A stretch of 64,000 bases of DNA from Nonlabens dokdonensis DSW-6 (GTDB taxonomy: Bacteria; Bacteroidota; Bacteroidia; Flavobacteriales; Flavobacteriaceae): contig NC_020156.1 of assembly GCF_000332115.1 (NCBI RefSeq), positions 1,860,001 to 1,924,000 of the forward strand. Direction: 5' to 3'. Position numbers and translations under genes: made by a program. Positions within the stretch are counted from its first letter, which is position 1. Each line of letters starts with the position of its first letter. Of this stretch, positions 41,552 through 50,270 are shown one piece after another. Below the pieces are notes generated by a model. The model saw nothing but the letters and a program-made list of their open reading frames with translations, was not told the DNA's origin and ran no database searches.

Positions 41552-44362
41552 TTATTTTATGATAATTTTCTCCGTGTGTAATTTACCCTTTGAAGACAGC
41601 TGAATGAGGTAAAAACCACTCTTCAAGGGAAGCTCAAGAGACGTTTCTTGTGATCCTATATCTTTTATAGTGTCAAACACTTGCTGACCGCTTAAATTAA
41701 AAACTTTGATCTCAGTTTCTGCAATTTCAGTGGTAGAAGAAATAGTAATATTACCATTAGAAACTGTAGGGTAAATCTGGATATTTAGATTTTCTAATTC
41801 AAATTCAGAGATACTTAAGGTATCAAAAGTACCGGTAAACATCCCGCGACCGTGTGTTGTAGCAAGAATAGTATTGTCTGCGGTTCTCAAGTCAAGGTCT
41901 ACCACTCTCACGTTAGTCATTCCGTTTCTAAGCGGTTGCCATGTCGGATTTGCACTATTAAAATCACTTGTAGCAAAAACTCCTAATTCTGTTCCTATAA
42001 TCACTTCTCCCGGTAATAATGGGTTGGGTAAGATGGCTTTAATGGGAATATCTGGAAGATTACCTTCCTTTGGGCTCCATGTAATTCCGCCATCATTGGT
42101 ATACCAAATATTTTCTACTCCATAATTATGCATGGTAACATAAATTTCTTGTTCAGATAAACCAAACTCTACATCAGATACACTTCCTAAAAAGTTAGGG
42201 TCACTAATATTTAAAAAAATAGGGTTGCTGGTATTAGCATTTGTAACAATTAGAACAGTAGAAAATTCTGTACCTACCAGCAATGTGGTACTTGTTGTTG
42301 TGTATGGAGAAACTTTATAAGCTGTAGGTCTATTACCTGAGATCAAATTGTTTGAAATATTATCGCATATGGCTGCTGAAGCAAACAACTCGCACACTTC
42401 AATGGCATTTGTACCGTTGAAATTTCTCGAATTGGAATAAAGCACGTCCAGATTGCGATCGAGTTCTGCGACGTTAATAAAATCACCATCTGCATTAGGA
42501 GGATTATCGCTGCAATTAATCGTACTTGCACAATATCTAAAATCGTATTGTGGATAGCCTACCACTCTATGATTATTATATTGTGAGGTAATTACTGCGT
42601 AGCCATCTATATCATCTATCTCAGTATGGCCGCCATCTCCACCTAAAACTGGAGTAAAATCATTTGATCCTGCGATAGCATTATTAATGGCTTGAGTTCC
42701 ATTATCCTGCGTGCCACCTACAATGTCATCGCCTCTACCTATGTTAGACGCTATACTGCCGTAATAAAACTGAGTAACATTATAGCCGTTAATTCTTGTG
42801 CTTATTGCATTAGAAGAAATATTTGCATTGCTAAAAGAGCTCGCCCATGATACTCCACCATCACTTCCTATTAGACCTTGATTAGTGTTTGTAGGATGAA
42901 AGGTAAGCGCATGAATATCTGCATGAACAAAAGGAGCGTTTATAAACTCAAGACCGAAGGCATCAATCCATTTGGAAATTTGATCCCAATTAGTACCACC
43001 GTCAGTGGATCTAAAAGTGTCTATTCCGCCGGCATAGATAATTTGATCGTTTGTAGGGTCTACTTCTATGACCAGATCATAAAAAGCTTGTCCTCGAGTG
43101 AAATCGTTAGGTGGTATGGAACTGTCTGCATCATCTGGTTCATTAATAGCCGTTGTTGTAAGTAAAGCGTCATTACTTACAAACAAGTCTCCTTGATTGA
43201 AAACTTGGGCGGCAACATAAAACAAATTAGGGTTAGTAGCGGAACAAGCTATTTCTACTCGATCTGCTCCAGGAATGGTGCTTTGAAGGTTCCAGTTCAA
43301 CCCATCAGTAGATTTGTAAAGTCGTCCTCCACCGAAACTTGTTCCAGGAACTGTAATAGATCCCATGTACAGATTATTATCTGCGCTTATTTCAAAATCA
43401 TTTGGTGCGATATAAAAAGTTTGACCACCGAAAGAATACTCCATAGATGGATTTTCTATTCTTGACCAGTTCGCGCCATTGTCACTACTGCGATATAGAC
43501 CAGCGTTTTGAGCTCCGAGTATATTGTTAGGATTTGAAATATTGAAGTTAGGAGTTGCATAATTAGTAGACCCTATGCCTACATAAACTTCACTATTTCC
43601 GTTATTATCCCAAACTATCACATCGTTTATGAAAAATATTCCAGCGGTAAATAAATCAGATGGTGTATTTAATGTTCCTGCTCCTGCAGGCGTTATAGGG
43701 ACTGCTGTCCAAGTGTTTCCTCCATCAGTTGTTTTATAAAGTCCATTTCCTACAGCTGCTCCAGCGGCATATTGTTCTCCAGTTCCTATATAAAAAGTCA
43801 TAGAATCGTTAGGGTCAATGGCATAAGCACTAACGTTCAAGTTTGATGCTAGTCCAGGAATGATGTTCCAAGAAGAATTGTTGTCAGTAACGTCATTATT
43901 CACCCAAAGTCCACCGCTTACTCCACCAGCAAATACTCTATTGTAATCTATTCCATCACCATTATTTGCGCCTACATCATTAGGGTCGTAAAAGACGACT
44001 CTTGTTCTACCACCTACATTTGATGGTCCTCTTTCTTCCCAAGGTCTTGTACTGGAGCCAGGTGCGCTTTTTAAGATATTTGTATCAATTAATGCTACCT
44101 CATAAGGCGTAGGAAATCCTAATCGTGGATTCATAGTTAATTCCCACATACGCTCATTATAGGAATTAGGAGGTAAAGAAAGCTCTTTACGTTCTTTGCG
44201 TGATAAGTTTTTAGTTTCTTTAAAAGGACTATTTTCTACAAAAGCTTGATGCATTTCTCGAGCTTCTTTTGTAGATAATTCTTTTTCTCTGGAAATCTCG
44301 TTACAACCTGCTATTGCAGCTGTAATAAGAGCCAGACCAGCATAAACAAACCTTTTTTTCAT
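41552..44362 (-). CDS. Giant beta-propeller (BNR/sortilin-like) protein with T9SS type A domain
   Basis: The 936-aa protein starts with a lipoprotein signal (VYAGLALITAAIAGCNEI). At least ten BNR/VPS10-type blades follow (GLYKTTDGGNTWTAVP, GLYRSSDNGANWSRI, TFRSTDGGTNWDQI, IWYTNDGGITWSPKEGNLP), forming two sortilin-like propellers. A T9SS type A sorting domain closes it (QIYPTVSNGNITISSTTEIAETEIKVFNLSGQQV ... GFYLIQLSSKGKLHTEKIIIK). It should be secreted and bind proteins or polysaccharide. Its stop is exactly adjacent to the dxs stop on the other strand, with no intergenic space or terminator. Confidence 0.87.
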   Translation of the reverse strand: MKKRFVYAGLALITAAIAGCNEISREKELSTKEAREMHQAFVENSPFKETKNLSRKERKELSLPPNSYNERMWELTMNPRLGFPTPYEVALIDTNILKSAPGSSTRPWEERGPSNVGGRTRVVFYDPNDVGANNGDGIDYNRVFAGGVSGGLWVNNDVTDNNSSWNIIPGLASNLNVSAYAIDPNDSMTFYIGTGEQYAAGAAVGNGLYKTTDGGNTWTAVPITPAGAGTLNTPSDLFTAGIFFINDVIVWDNNGNSEVYVGIGSTNYATPNFNISNPNNILGAQNAGLYRSSDNGANWSRIENPSMEYSFGGQTFYIAPNDFEISADNNLYMGSITVPGTSFGGGRLYKSTDGLNWNLQSTIPGADRVEIACSATNPNLFYVAAQVFNQGDLFVSNDALLTTTAINEPDDADSSIPPNDFTRGQAFYDLVIEVDPTNDQIIYAGGIDTFRSTDGGTNWDQISKWIDAFGLEFINAPFVHADIHALTFHPTNTNQGLIGSDGGVSWASSFSNANISSNAISTRINGYNVTQFYYGSIASNIGRGDDIVGGTQDNGTQAINNAIAGSNDFTPVLGGDGGHTEIDDIDGYAVITSQYNNHRVVGYPQYDFRYCASTINCSDNPPNADGDFINVAELDRNLDVLYSNSRNFNGTNAIEVCELFASAAICDNISNNLISGNRPTAYKVSPYTTTSTTLLVGTEFSTVLIVTNANTSNPIFLNISDPNFLGSVSDVEFGLSEQEIYVTMHNYGVENIWYTNDGGITWSPKEGNLPDIPIKAILPNPLLPGEVIIGTELGVFATSDFNSANPTWQPLRNGMTNVRVVDLDLRTADNTILATTHGRGMFTGTFDTLSISEFELENLNIQIYPTVSNGNITISSTTEIAETEIKVFNLSGQQVFDTIKDIGSQETSLELPLKSGFYLIQLSSKGKLHTEKIIIK

Positions 44363-44415
44363 AACATCATTTTTCTTCTCTAAAGATATTGATTTTATTA
44401 AACGATTCTAAGTAT

Positions 44416-45747
44416 TTAAATCTTACCGTTAATCACTTGAAACAATGCGATGGACTTGCTGTCTGTCAAAGAAGCTACATAACCACAAACGTCTAGAATA
44501 CGCTCATAAGTATTTGTTCCATTTAATTTCAATTCTTTACAGGATCTTAATATCAACTGATCGTAAGAAGTAGCGCAATCATTCAGTTCATTAATACTTG
44601 CGGTTACCGCAGCGGCTAGGATATCTTGCAAGATTTTATAACCAGCGATCTCTTTTTGAATCACTTCCTCATTTTGATATACCTTATTAACGGTAAGTCT
44701 TAAGATATCATCTATTTGAGCTTTATATTTAGACTTGTCTGTTAGCGCATGTTTGAAATTTCCAGCTAGTATCTCAGCTTCGTGTTTCATAAATAGCTCC
44801 ACACAGTCTGTGATGAGGTTGTTAATGGCTAATGATCTTAAATAAGAAAGTCGTTCTTGAGTGGTAGAAAGTTGGGTGTAAACTTCTGTCCTTATGGTAT
44901 CTCTTACTAGATTAATTAATTGTTCTAACGCATGATCTTCACTTATCCAGCCTAAATTGATACCGTCTTCAAAGTCAATGATGGTATAACAAATATCATC
45001 TGCCGCTTCTACAAGATAGGTAAGTGGATGACGGTAATGGGATTCTGGCGCATCGGTTTCATTTTCTAATCCTAATTCCTTTACGACGTCACTGAAGTGA
45101 TCAAGGTCAGCTTGAAAAATTCCGTATTTCTTCTGTGAAATATGTTTGGATGGTCTATACGGTAGCGACTCTTTAGGATATTTTATAAATGCGCCTAGAG
45201 TAGCATAAGACAGTCTTAATCCGCCAGATGTTCCAGGAGTATCGAGATTTAATAATCGATATCCATTTGCATTTCCTTCGTAAGAAAGTAGGTCCTGTTG
45301 TTGCTTTCGCGAAAGCGTACTTATCATCTCAGCTCCTCGATCAGTTTTAAAAAAACTACCTATAGCTTTTTCCCCACTATGACCGAAAGGTGGATTACCT
45401 ATGTCGTGTGCTAATGCTGCCGCAGCAACTATAGCTCCAAAATCTTGCTGTTTGTAACCAGAGTCCACAAGCTCTGGATGCTTTTCTAATATCAGTTTAC
45501 CGGCCATTCTTCCTAAAGAACGCCCTACAACGCTCACTTCAAGACTATGTGTGAGTCTTGTGTGTACAAATCCAGTCTGACTTAAAGGAATTACTTGAGT
45601 TTTATCTTGTAGTGATCTAAAATGTTGTGAAAAAATAACACGGTCATAATCTACTTCAAAGCCTAAACGCAACTCATCTTGCAACGCACGAGGTCTAGGC
45701 TTTGTGTCGCCATATCTTTTAAGTGAAAGTAGTTGTTGCCAGTTCAT
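44416..45747 (-). CDS. dgt: Deoxyguanosinetriphosphate triphosphohydrolase (dGTPase)
   Basis: The 443-aa HD-domain hydrolase has an N-terminal RPRALQDELRLGFEVDYDRVIFSQHFRSLQDKTQV segment and the catalytic THSLEVSVVGRSLG ... AHDIGNPPFGHSGEKAI metal-binding HD motif, followed by helices typical of the dgt family. It hydrolyses dGTP to deoxyguanosine and triphosphate, adjusting the dNTP pool. The palindrome copy at 45303-45316 is read as LSRK within the sequence ISTLSRKQQQDLL. The gene is monocistronic; its upstream region overlaps a 180-bp AT-rich gap. Confidence 0.92.
   Translation of the reverse strand: MNWQQLLSLKRYGDTKPRPRALQDELRLGFEVDYDRVIFSQHFRSLQDKTQVIPLSQTGFVHTRLTHSLEVSVVGRSLGRMAGKLILEKHPELVDSGYKQQDFGAIVAAAALAHDIGNPPFGHSGEKAIGSFFKTDRGAEMISTLSRKQQQDLLSYEGNANGYRLLNLDTPGTSGGLRLSYATLGAFIKYPKESLPYRPSKHISQKKYGIFQADLDHFSDVVKELGLENETDAPESHYRHPLTYLVEAADDICYTIIDFEDGINLGWISEDHALEQLINLVRDTIRTEVYTQLSTTQERLSYLRSLAINNLITDCVELFMKHEAEILAGNFKHALTDKSKYKAQIDDILRLTVNKVYQNEEVIQKEIAGYKILQDILAAAVTASINELNDCATSYDQLILRSCKELKLNGTNTYERILDVCGYVASLTDSKSIALFQVINGKI
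45303..45316. repeat. GCTTTCGCGAAAGC palindrome, copy 11 (inside dgt)
   Basis: Perfect 14-bp core. Read on the minus strand as LSRK. Confidence 0.9.
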
Positions 45748-45926
45748 TAAATATCAATTTTGGGTGCAAGATAAATTAATAAATAGAGACCTCAATTAAC
45801 CTTAAGATAACATGCTTAACTGTAATTTAATAAAATGACCTTTTTTGATAATCTGTCTATAACGTCATTACTCAACTTTAAACTTTTCTTTGCAGCATCA
45901 AACTGAAAACTAAAATTCAAAAAAAG

Positions 45927-47198
45927 ATGAAAAAATTATTTATTTCAATGTTAGCCATTGCTGCTCTAGCTATTACTAGCTGTGGTGATGATGATGATGC
46001 GATTTCTGGTCCAGATTTATCAGATAATCAAATTTCTGGTGTGATCTCAGAAAGTAAGACTCTTACAAACGATCGTATCTGGAATTTACAAGGTAGAACT
46101 ACTGTTACAAGTGGAGCTGTATTAACTATCGAGCCAGGAACTATTATCAAAGGTTTGCCAGGTCAAGGAGCAAATGCTTCTGTACTTATTATAGCTAGAG
46201 GAGCTTCTATCCAAGCAAATGGTACTGCTGCTGAGCCTATCATATTCACTAGTATAGCAGATAATATCGCTTTAGGTCAAACTAACGGACCTAACCTTAA
46301 CCAAAATGACCGCGGTCTTTGGGGTGGAGTTATCGTTTTAGGTAACGCACCTAGTTCATTAAGAGGTGATGTAGCTGCTGCACAAATCGAAGGTATTCCT
46401 GCAAGTGATACTAACGGTCTTTATGGAGGTTCAAATCCAGCAGATAACTCTGGTGTAATGAATTATGTATCTATCCGTCATGGTGGTACAAACATCGGTG
46501 AAGGTAACGAGATTAACGGTCTTACTCTAGGTGGAGTAGGAACTGGAACTACAATATCTAATATAGAAGTTGTAGCAAATGTTGATGATGGAATTGAGTT
46601 TTTCGGAGGTACTGTTAACGCAAGCAACTTATTTGTTTGGGCAGTAGGAGATGATGCTATCGATATCGATCAAGCTTATTCTGGTACTATTACAAATGCT
46701 GGTGTTGTTTTAGGTGATATTTCTGACCATGCTTTTGAAATTGATGGTCCAGAAGGTTCACTGAACGGTTCTTTTACAATCAACAACGCAACTATCTTTG
46801 GAAACGCAAATACTCCTAACGGTGAGTATGCAGATTACAGAAGTAGAGCTCAAGGAGCAACTAACAATGTTTATGCAACAGGTTTTAAATCATCTAGTGA
46901 TGTTGAACTAGATAATAATGGTGTTGCTCAAAATTACTTAGATGGTGATCTTACATTCAGTAACTGGGTAATTAATCTACCATCAGGTGTAGCTGCTGCA
47001 AATGACATATTTGTTGAGAAAGTAGGTTGTGCACAAAACTGTGATGATGAAGATGATGCTAATGATATAGATGAAAATACAATTACTTCATTTACTTCAG
47101 ATGCTACACAATGGGCAACTGCTGGTACTAGTGGAGGAGCGGATTTATCTGCTTTTTCTTGGACTTACTCTAATGCAACTGCAGGATTAGGATTCTAA
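45927..47198 (+). CDS. Beta-helix outer-membrane lipoprotein
   Basis: The 423-aa protein starts with a lipobox signal (MKKLFISMLAIAALAITSCGDDDD). A right-handed parallel beta-helix rich in Gly, Asn and Ile follows, with repeated TITNAGVVLGDISD-like rungs (ILTIEPGTIIKGLPGQG, NYVSIRHGGTNIG, ISNIEVVANVDDGIEFFG). The family lies next to large TonB-dependent receptors in many flavobacteria, as here (84 bp downstream). It is probably surface-exposed and works with that receptor in capturing a large substrate. The substrate is not evident. Confidence 0.8.
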   Translation: MKKLFISMLAIAALAITSCGDDDDAISGPDLSDNQISGVISESKTLTNDRIWNLQGRTTVTSGAVLTIEPGTIIKGLPGQGANASVLIIARGASIQANGTAAEPIIFTSIADNIALGQTNGPNLNQNDRGLWGGVIVLGNAPSSLRGDVAAAQIEGIPASDTNGLYGGSNPADNSGVMNYVSIRHGGTNIGEGNEINGLTLGGVGTGTTISNIEVVANVDDGIEFFGGTVNASNLFVWAVGDDAIDIDQAYSGTITNAGVVLGDISDHAFEIDGPEGSLNGSFTINNATIFGNANTPNGEYADYRSRAQGATNNVYATGFKSSSDVELDNNGVAQNYLDGDLTFSNWVINLPSGVAAANDIFVEKVGCAQNCDDEDDANDIDENTITSFTSDATQWATAGTSGGADLSAFSWTYSNATAGLGF

Positions 47199-47220
47199 AC
47201 TGAATCATATTAAAACTATA

Positions 47221-47256
47221 ATGCTCATCATAAAATAATATGATGAGCATTTTTTC
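47221..47256 (+). terminator. Hairpin after the beta-helix lipoprotein gene
   Basis: ATGCTCATCATA (47221-47232), loop, TATGATGAGCAT (47239-47250), then T residues. It may reduce read-through into the TonB receptor, giving unequal expression of the pair. Confidence 0.8.
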
Positions 47257-47281
47257 AATTTAAAGATATAAATATTTAAAA

Positions 47282-50098
47282 ATGCAAAATTCTAAACTTT
47301 TAGTGCTTGCAACCTTCTTTTTAGGTTTCTTTTATTCATTTGGACAAAATGGTACTCTTTCAGGTAAAGTAATAGATGGAGACTTTAACGATGTTCTAGC
47401 CTTTGCAAATGTTTCTGCAAAAGGGACAAACTATGGAACTGCATCAGATTTTGATGGGAAGTATTCTATAGAGATGGAGCCTGGAACTTACACTATAGTA
47501 TTTACATTTGTAGGTTATAGTACTAAAGAAATCACAGATGTGGTTATCAAGTCAGGAGAAGTAACAAACTTAGATGTAACTCTTACTACTGCTGCTGATG
47601 CACTAGAAAGTGTTGTAATTACGGTTACTAAAAGGCAAAATTCAGAAAAAGCAGTTTTAGATGTACAAAAAAACGCAACTGTAGTACTTGATGGTCTTTC
47701 TTCAGAATCTATTAAAAAATCTGGATCATCTTCTGTTGCAAGCGCGGTAAAAGCGGTACCAGGTGTATCAGTTCAAGATGGTAAATTTGTTTATGTAAGA
47801 GGTCTAGGTGACCGTTACACTAAAACTTTATTGAACGGAATGGAAGTTCCAGGCTTAGATCCAGACAGGAATGCACTACAATTAGATATTTTTCCTACTG
47901 GTGTGATTGAAAACTTACAAGTAAAGAAATCTGCTACTGCAGATTTGACTTCTGATTTTACTGGTGGAATCGTTGATATATTAACTAAAGATATTCCATC
48001 AAGTGAAGAGTATTCCATTAGTTTAAGTTTAGGATACAATCCTTCTATGCACTTCAATGATGATTACTTAAGTTACAATGGTAGTGATACAGATTTTCTA
48101 GGCTTTGATGATGGTCAAAGAGATTCTCCTATAGCTATAGGAACTACTATACCTTTATTACAGCAAGATGGGCAGTTTGTAAGAACCTTAACTCAAAGTT
48201 TTAATCCAGAACTTGCTGCGATGAGAGAGAAAAGCTTCATGGACTTCGGTTTTAGCTTTGCAGGTGGTAACAAGTATAAGTTTGAAAGTGGTAATGCTTT
48301 AGGATTTACTGCTTCTCTTGCTTATAAAAATGAAACTGAATTTTACGACAATTTCATTGATGGTCAAGTATTCAGAAAAAGAGCAGATACCTCAAACAAT
48401 GATCCTAGAGTAGATAGAACTCAACAAGGTTCCATAGGAACAAATAACGTATTATTAAATGGATTATTAGGGGTAACCTATAAAACACAGTATTCAAAAT
48501 ACCGTATCAATTTACTGCATATTCAAAATGGAGAATCTAATGCAGCTTTAATTTTTCAAGAAAATGCTGAGCGTTCCTCAAACCAAATCAAAAAAGACGT
48601 TTTAACCTATACAGAACGTTCTTTAACTAACGTTCTTATTTCTGGAGAGCACACAAATGAAGATGGGTCATGGAACACAGAGTGGAAAATAGCTCCAACA
48701 CTTTCAAGAGTAGACGATAAAGATTTTAGAACCACTCCATTTAGAATTGATGGAGGTGTACCAACAATAGAACCTTCTGAAGCAGGAGATCCTACAAGAT
48801 TATTTAGAGAGCTTGAAGAAATTAACTTAGCATCTAGATTAGACCTAACTAAAAAGCATAAATTGTTTTCAGAAGCTGCAAAACTTCGATTCGGAGCAGG
48901 CTTTACCTATAAAAACAGAGATTTTGCAGTAGATCAATATTCATTTATTTTGCAAAACTTCCAAAGTTCACAATTTAATGGTGACCCTAATCAAATATTA
49001 GATCCAGCAAATATTTATGATCCAGCTACCGGTTCTGGAGTTGCAGTAAGATCAGATTTTAATATTACTAACAACTTTGATTCTCAGATAACAATAGGAA
49101 GTGCTTATGTTTCTGATGAATTTCAAATTACTAATAGATTAAAATCTATCGTAGGACTTAGATTTGAAAAATTTGATTTAACCTATTCAGGTCAGAATCA
49201 ACAAGGACAGATTTCAGATAATGCTAAGTTCATTGATAAAGCAGACTTATTCCCTAGCTTAAACTTAATTTACGATCTAAACGAGGCAAGAAGTTTCAAG
49301 TTGAGAGGATCTTATTCAAGAACAACAGCACGACCATCTTTTAAAGAAGCGTCAGATGCTGAGATTTTTGATCCGGTTTCTAACTTTTTCTTCATAGGTA
49401 ATCGAGATATCCAGCCTACTTATATTAACAATATAGATTTAAGGATTGAAAACTATGGTAATGGAAGCGATTTCTTTGCCTTCAGTACTTTCTATAAAGA
49501 CTTTACAGATCCTATAGAGCTTAGTTTTATTAGAGAAGCAGAAGGGCAGTTTACACCACTTAACTTAGGAAATGCTACAGTTTTAGGAGCAGAAGTTGAA
49601 GTAAGAAAGAATCTAGGTTTTATTACTCCTGGCCTTAAAAACTTCAATACTACTTTAAATGTTTCTGTAATTGATTCTCAACAAAACTATAGTGAAGATG
49701 AAGAAGCAAATAGAAGAGATACATTAAGAGACGGCGAGACTCTTGATGATACAAGACCATTGCAAGGTCAGTCTCCTTATCTTATTAATGCTGGTTTAGT
49801 TTATGAAACTGAGAATGACTTGAGAATCGGTACATTTTTTAATGTTCAAGGTAGAACATTACAGATTGTAGGTTCTGGTGATATTCCTGATGTGTACACT
49901 TTACCTTTTAACTCTCTTAATTTAACTGCAAATAAAACTTTTGGAGATAAAATCAAGCATAGCTTTGGTATCAAGGTAGAAAATATTTTAGGTGACGATG
50001 TAGAAAGTGAGTATGAATTTTTTGGAGCGGAGAATAGAACCTTCTCTTTCCGTAGTCCAGAAACAGCTTTTTCTTTAAGTTACGGGATTAAATTTTAA
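47282..50098 (+). CDS. TonB-dependent receptor with CarboxypepD_reg-like domain
   Basis: The 938-aa outer-membrane receptor has a signal peptide, an N-terminal carboxypeptidase-regulatory-like beta-sandwich (LSGKVIDGDFNDVLAFANVSAKGTNYGTASDFDGKYSI, residues 26-115) and a plug (VASAVKAVPGVSVQDGKFVYVRGLGDRYTKTLLNGMEVPG). A long barrel ends in SLSYGIKF. It belongs to the large Bacteroidota receptor class that takes up oligomers or proteins rather than free iron. It lies downstream of a beta-helix lipoprotein and probably functions with it. It is separated from the phosphate transporter by the terminator at 50121-50147. Confidence 0.9.
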   Translation: MQNSKLLVLATFFLGFFYSFGQNGTLSGKVIDGDFNDVLAFANVSAKGTNYGTASDFDGKYSIEMEPGTYTIVFTFVGYSTKEITDVVIKSGEVTNLDVTLTTAADALESVVITVTKRQNSEKAVLDVQKNATVVLDGLSSESIKKSGSSSVASAVKAVPGVSVQDGKFVYVRGLGDRYTKTLLNGMEVPGLDPDRNALQLDIFPTGVIENLQVKKSATADLTSDFTGGIVDILTKDIPSSEEYSISLSLGYNPSMHFNDDYLSYNGSDTDFLGFDDGQRDSPIAIGTTIPLLQQDGQFVRTLTQSFNPELAAMREKSFMDFGFSFAGGNKYKFESGNALGFTASLAYKNETEFYDNFIDGQVFRKRADTSNNDPRVDRTQQGSIGTNNVLLNGLLGVTYKTQYSKYRINLLHIQNGESNAALIFQENAERSSNQIKKDVLTYTERSLTNVLISGEHTNEDGSWNTEWKIAPTLSRVDDKDFRTTPFRIDGGVPTIEPSEAGDPTRLFRELEEINLASRLDLTKKHKLFSEAAKLRFGAGFTYKNRDFAVDQYSFILQNFQSSQFNGDPNQILDPANIYDPATGSGVAVRSDFNITNNFDSQITIGSAYVSDEFQITNRLKSIVGLRFEKFDLTYSGQNQQGQISDNAKFIDKADLFPSLNLIYDLNEARSFKLRGSYSRTTARPSFKEASDAEIFDPVSNFFFIGNRDIQPTYINNIDLRIENYGNGSDFFAFSTFYKDFTDPIELSFIREAEGQFTPLNLGNATVLGAEVEVRKNLGFITPGLKNFNTTLNVSVIDSQQNYSEDEEANRRDTLRDGETLDDTRPLQGQSPYLINAGLVYETENDLRIGTFFNVQGRTLQIVGSGDIPDVYTLPFNSLNLTANKTFGDKIKHSFGIKVENILGDDVESEYEFFGAENRTFSFRSPETAFSLSYGIKF

Positions 50099-50120
50099 GT
50101 AATTAATTTTACTCTTTGAA

Positions 50121-50150
50121 AAAAGACCACTCGCACGAGTGGTCTTTTTT
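50121..50150. terminator. Terminator after TonB receptor
   Basis: AAAAGACCACTCG pairs with CGAGTGGTCTTTTTT around a 2-nt CA. The arms are flanked by A and T tracts, so it works in both directions. Confidence 0.85.
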
Positions 50151-50174
50151 TGTTTAAAAGGATTGTAATTATTC

Positions 50175-50190
50175 CGCTTTCGCGAAAGCG
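50175..50190. repeat. GCTTTCGCGAAAGC palindrome, copy 12 (upstream of phosphate transporter)
   Basis: CGCTTTCGCGAAAGCG in the 172-bp gap between the TonB receptor stop and the transporter start. Confidence 0.9.
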
Positions 50191-50270
50191 GTAACCTCAT
50201 TCATAACAGTAGCGTAACATTTAATCTATCGATATAGCCGACTTTTGCAGACTGAATAAAAACTAAGTAA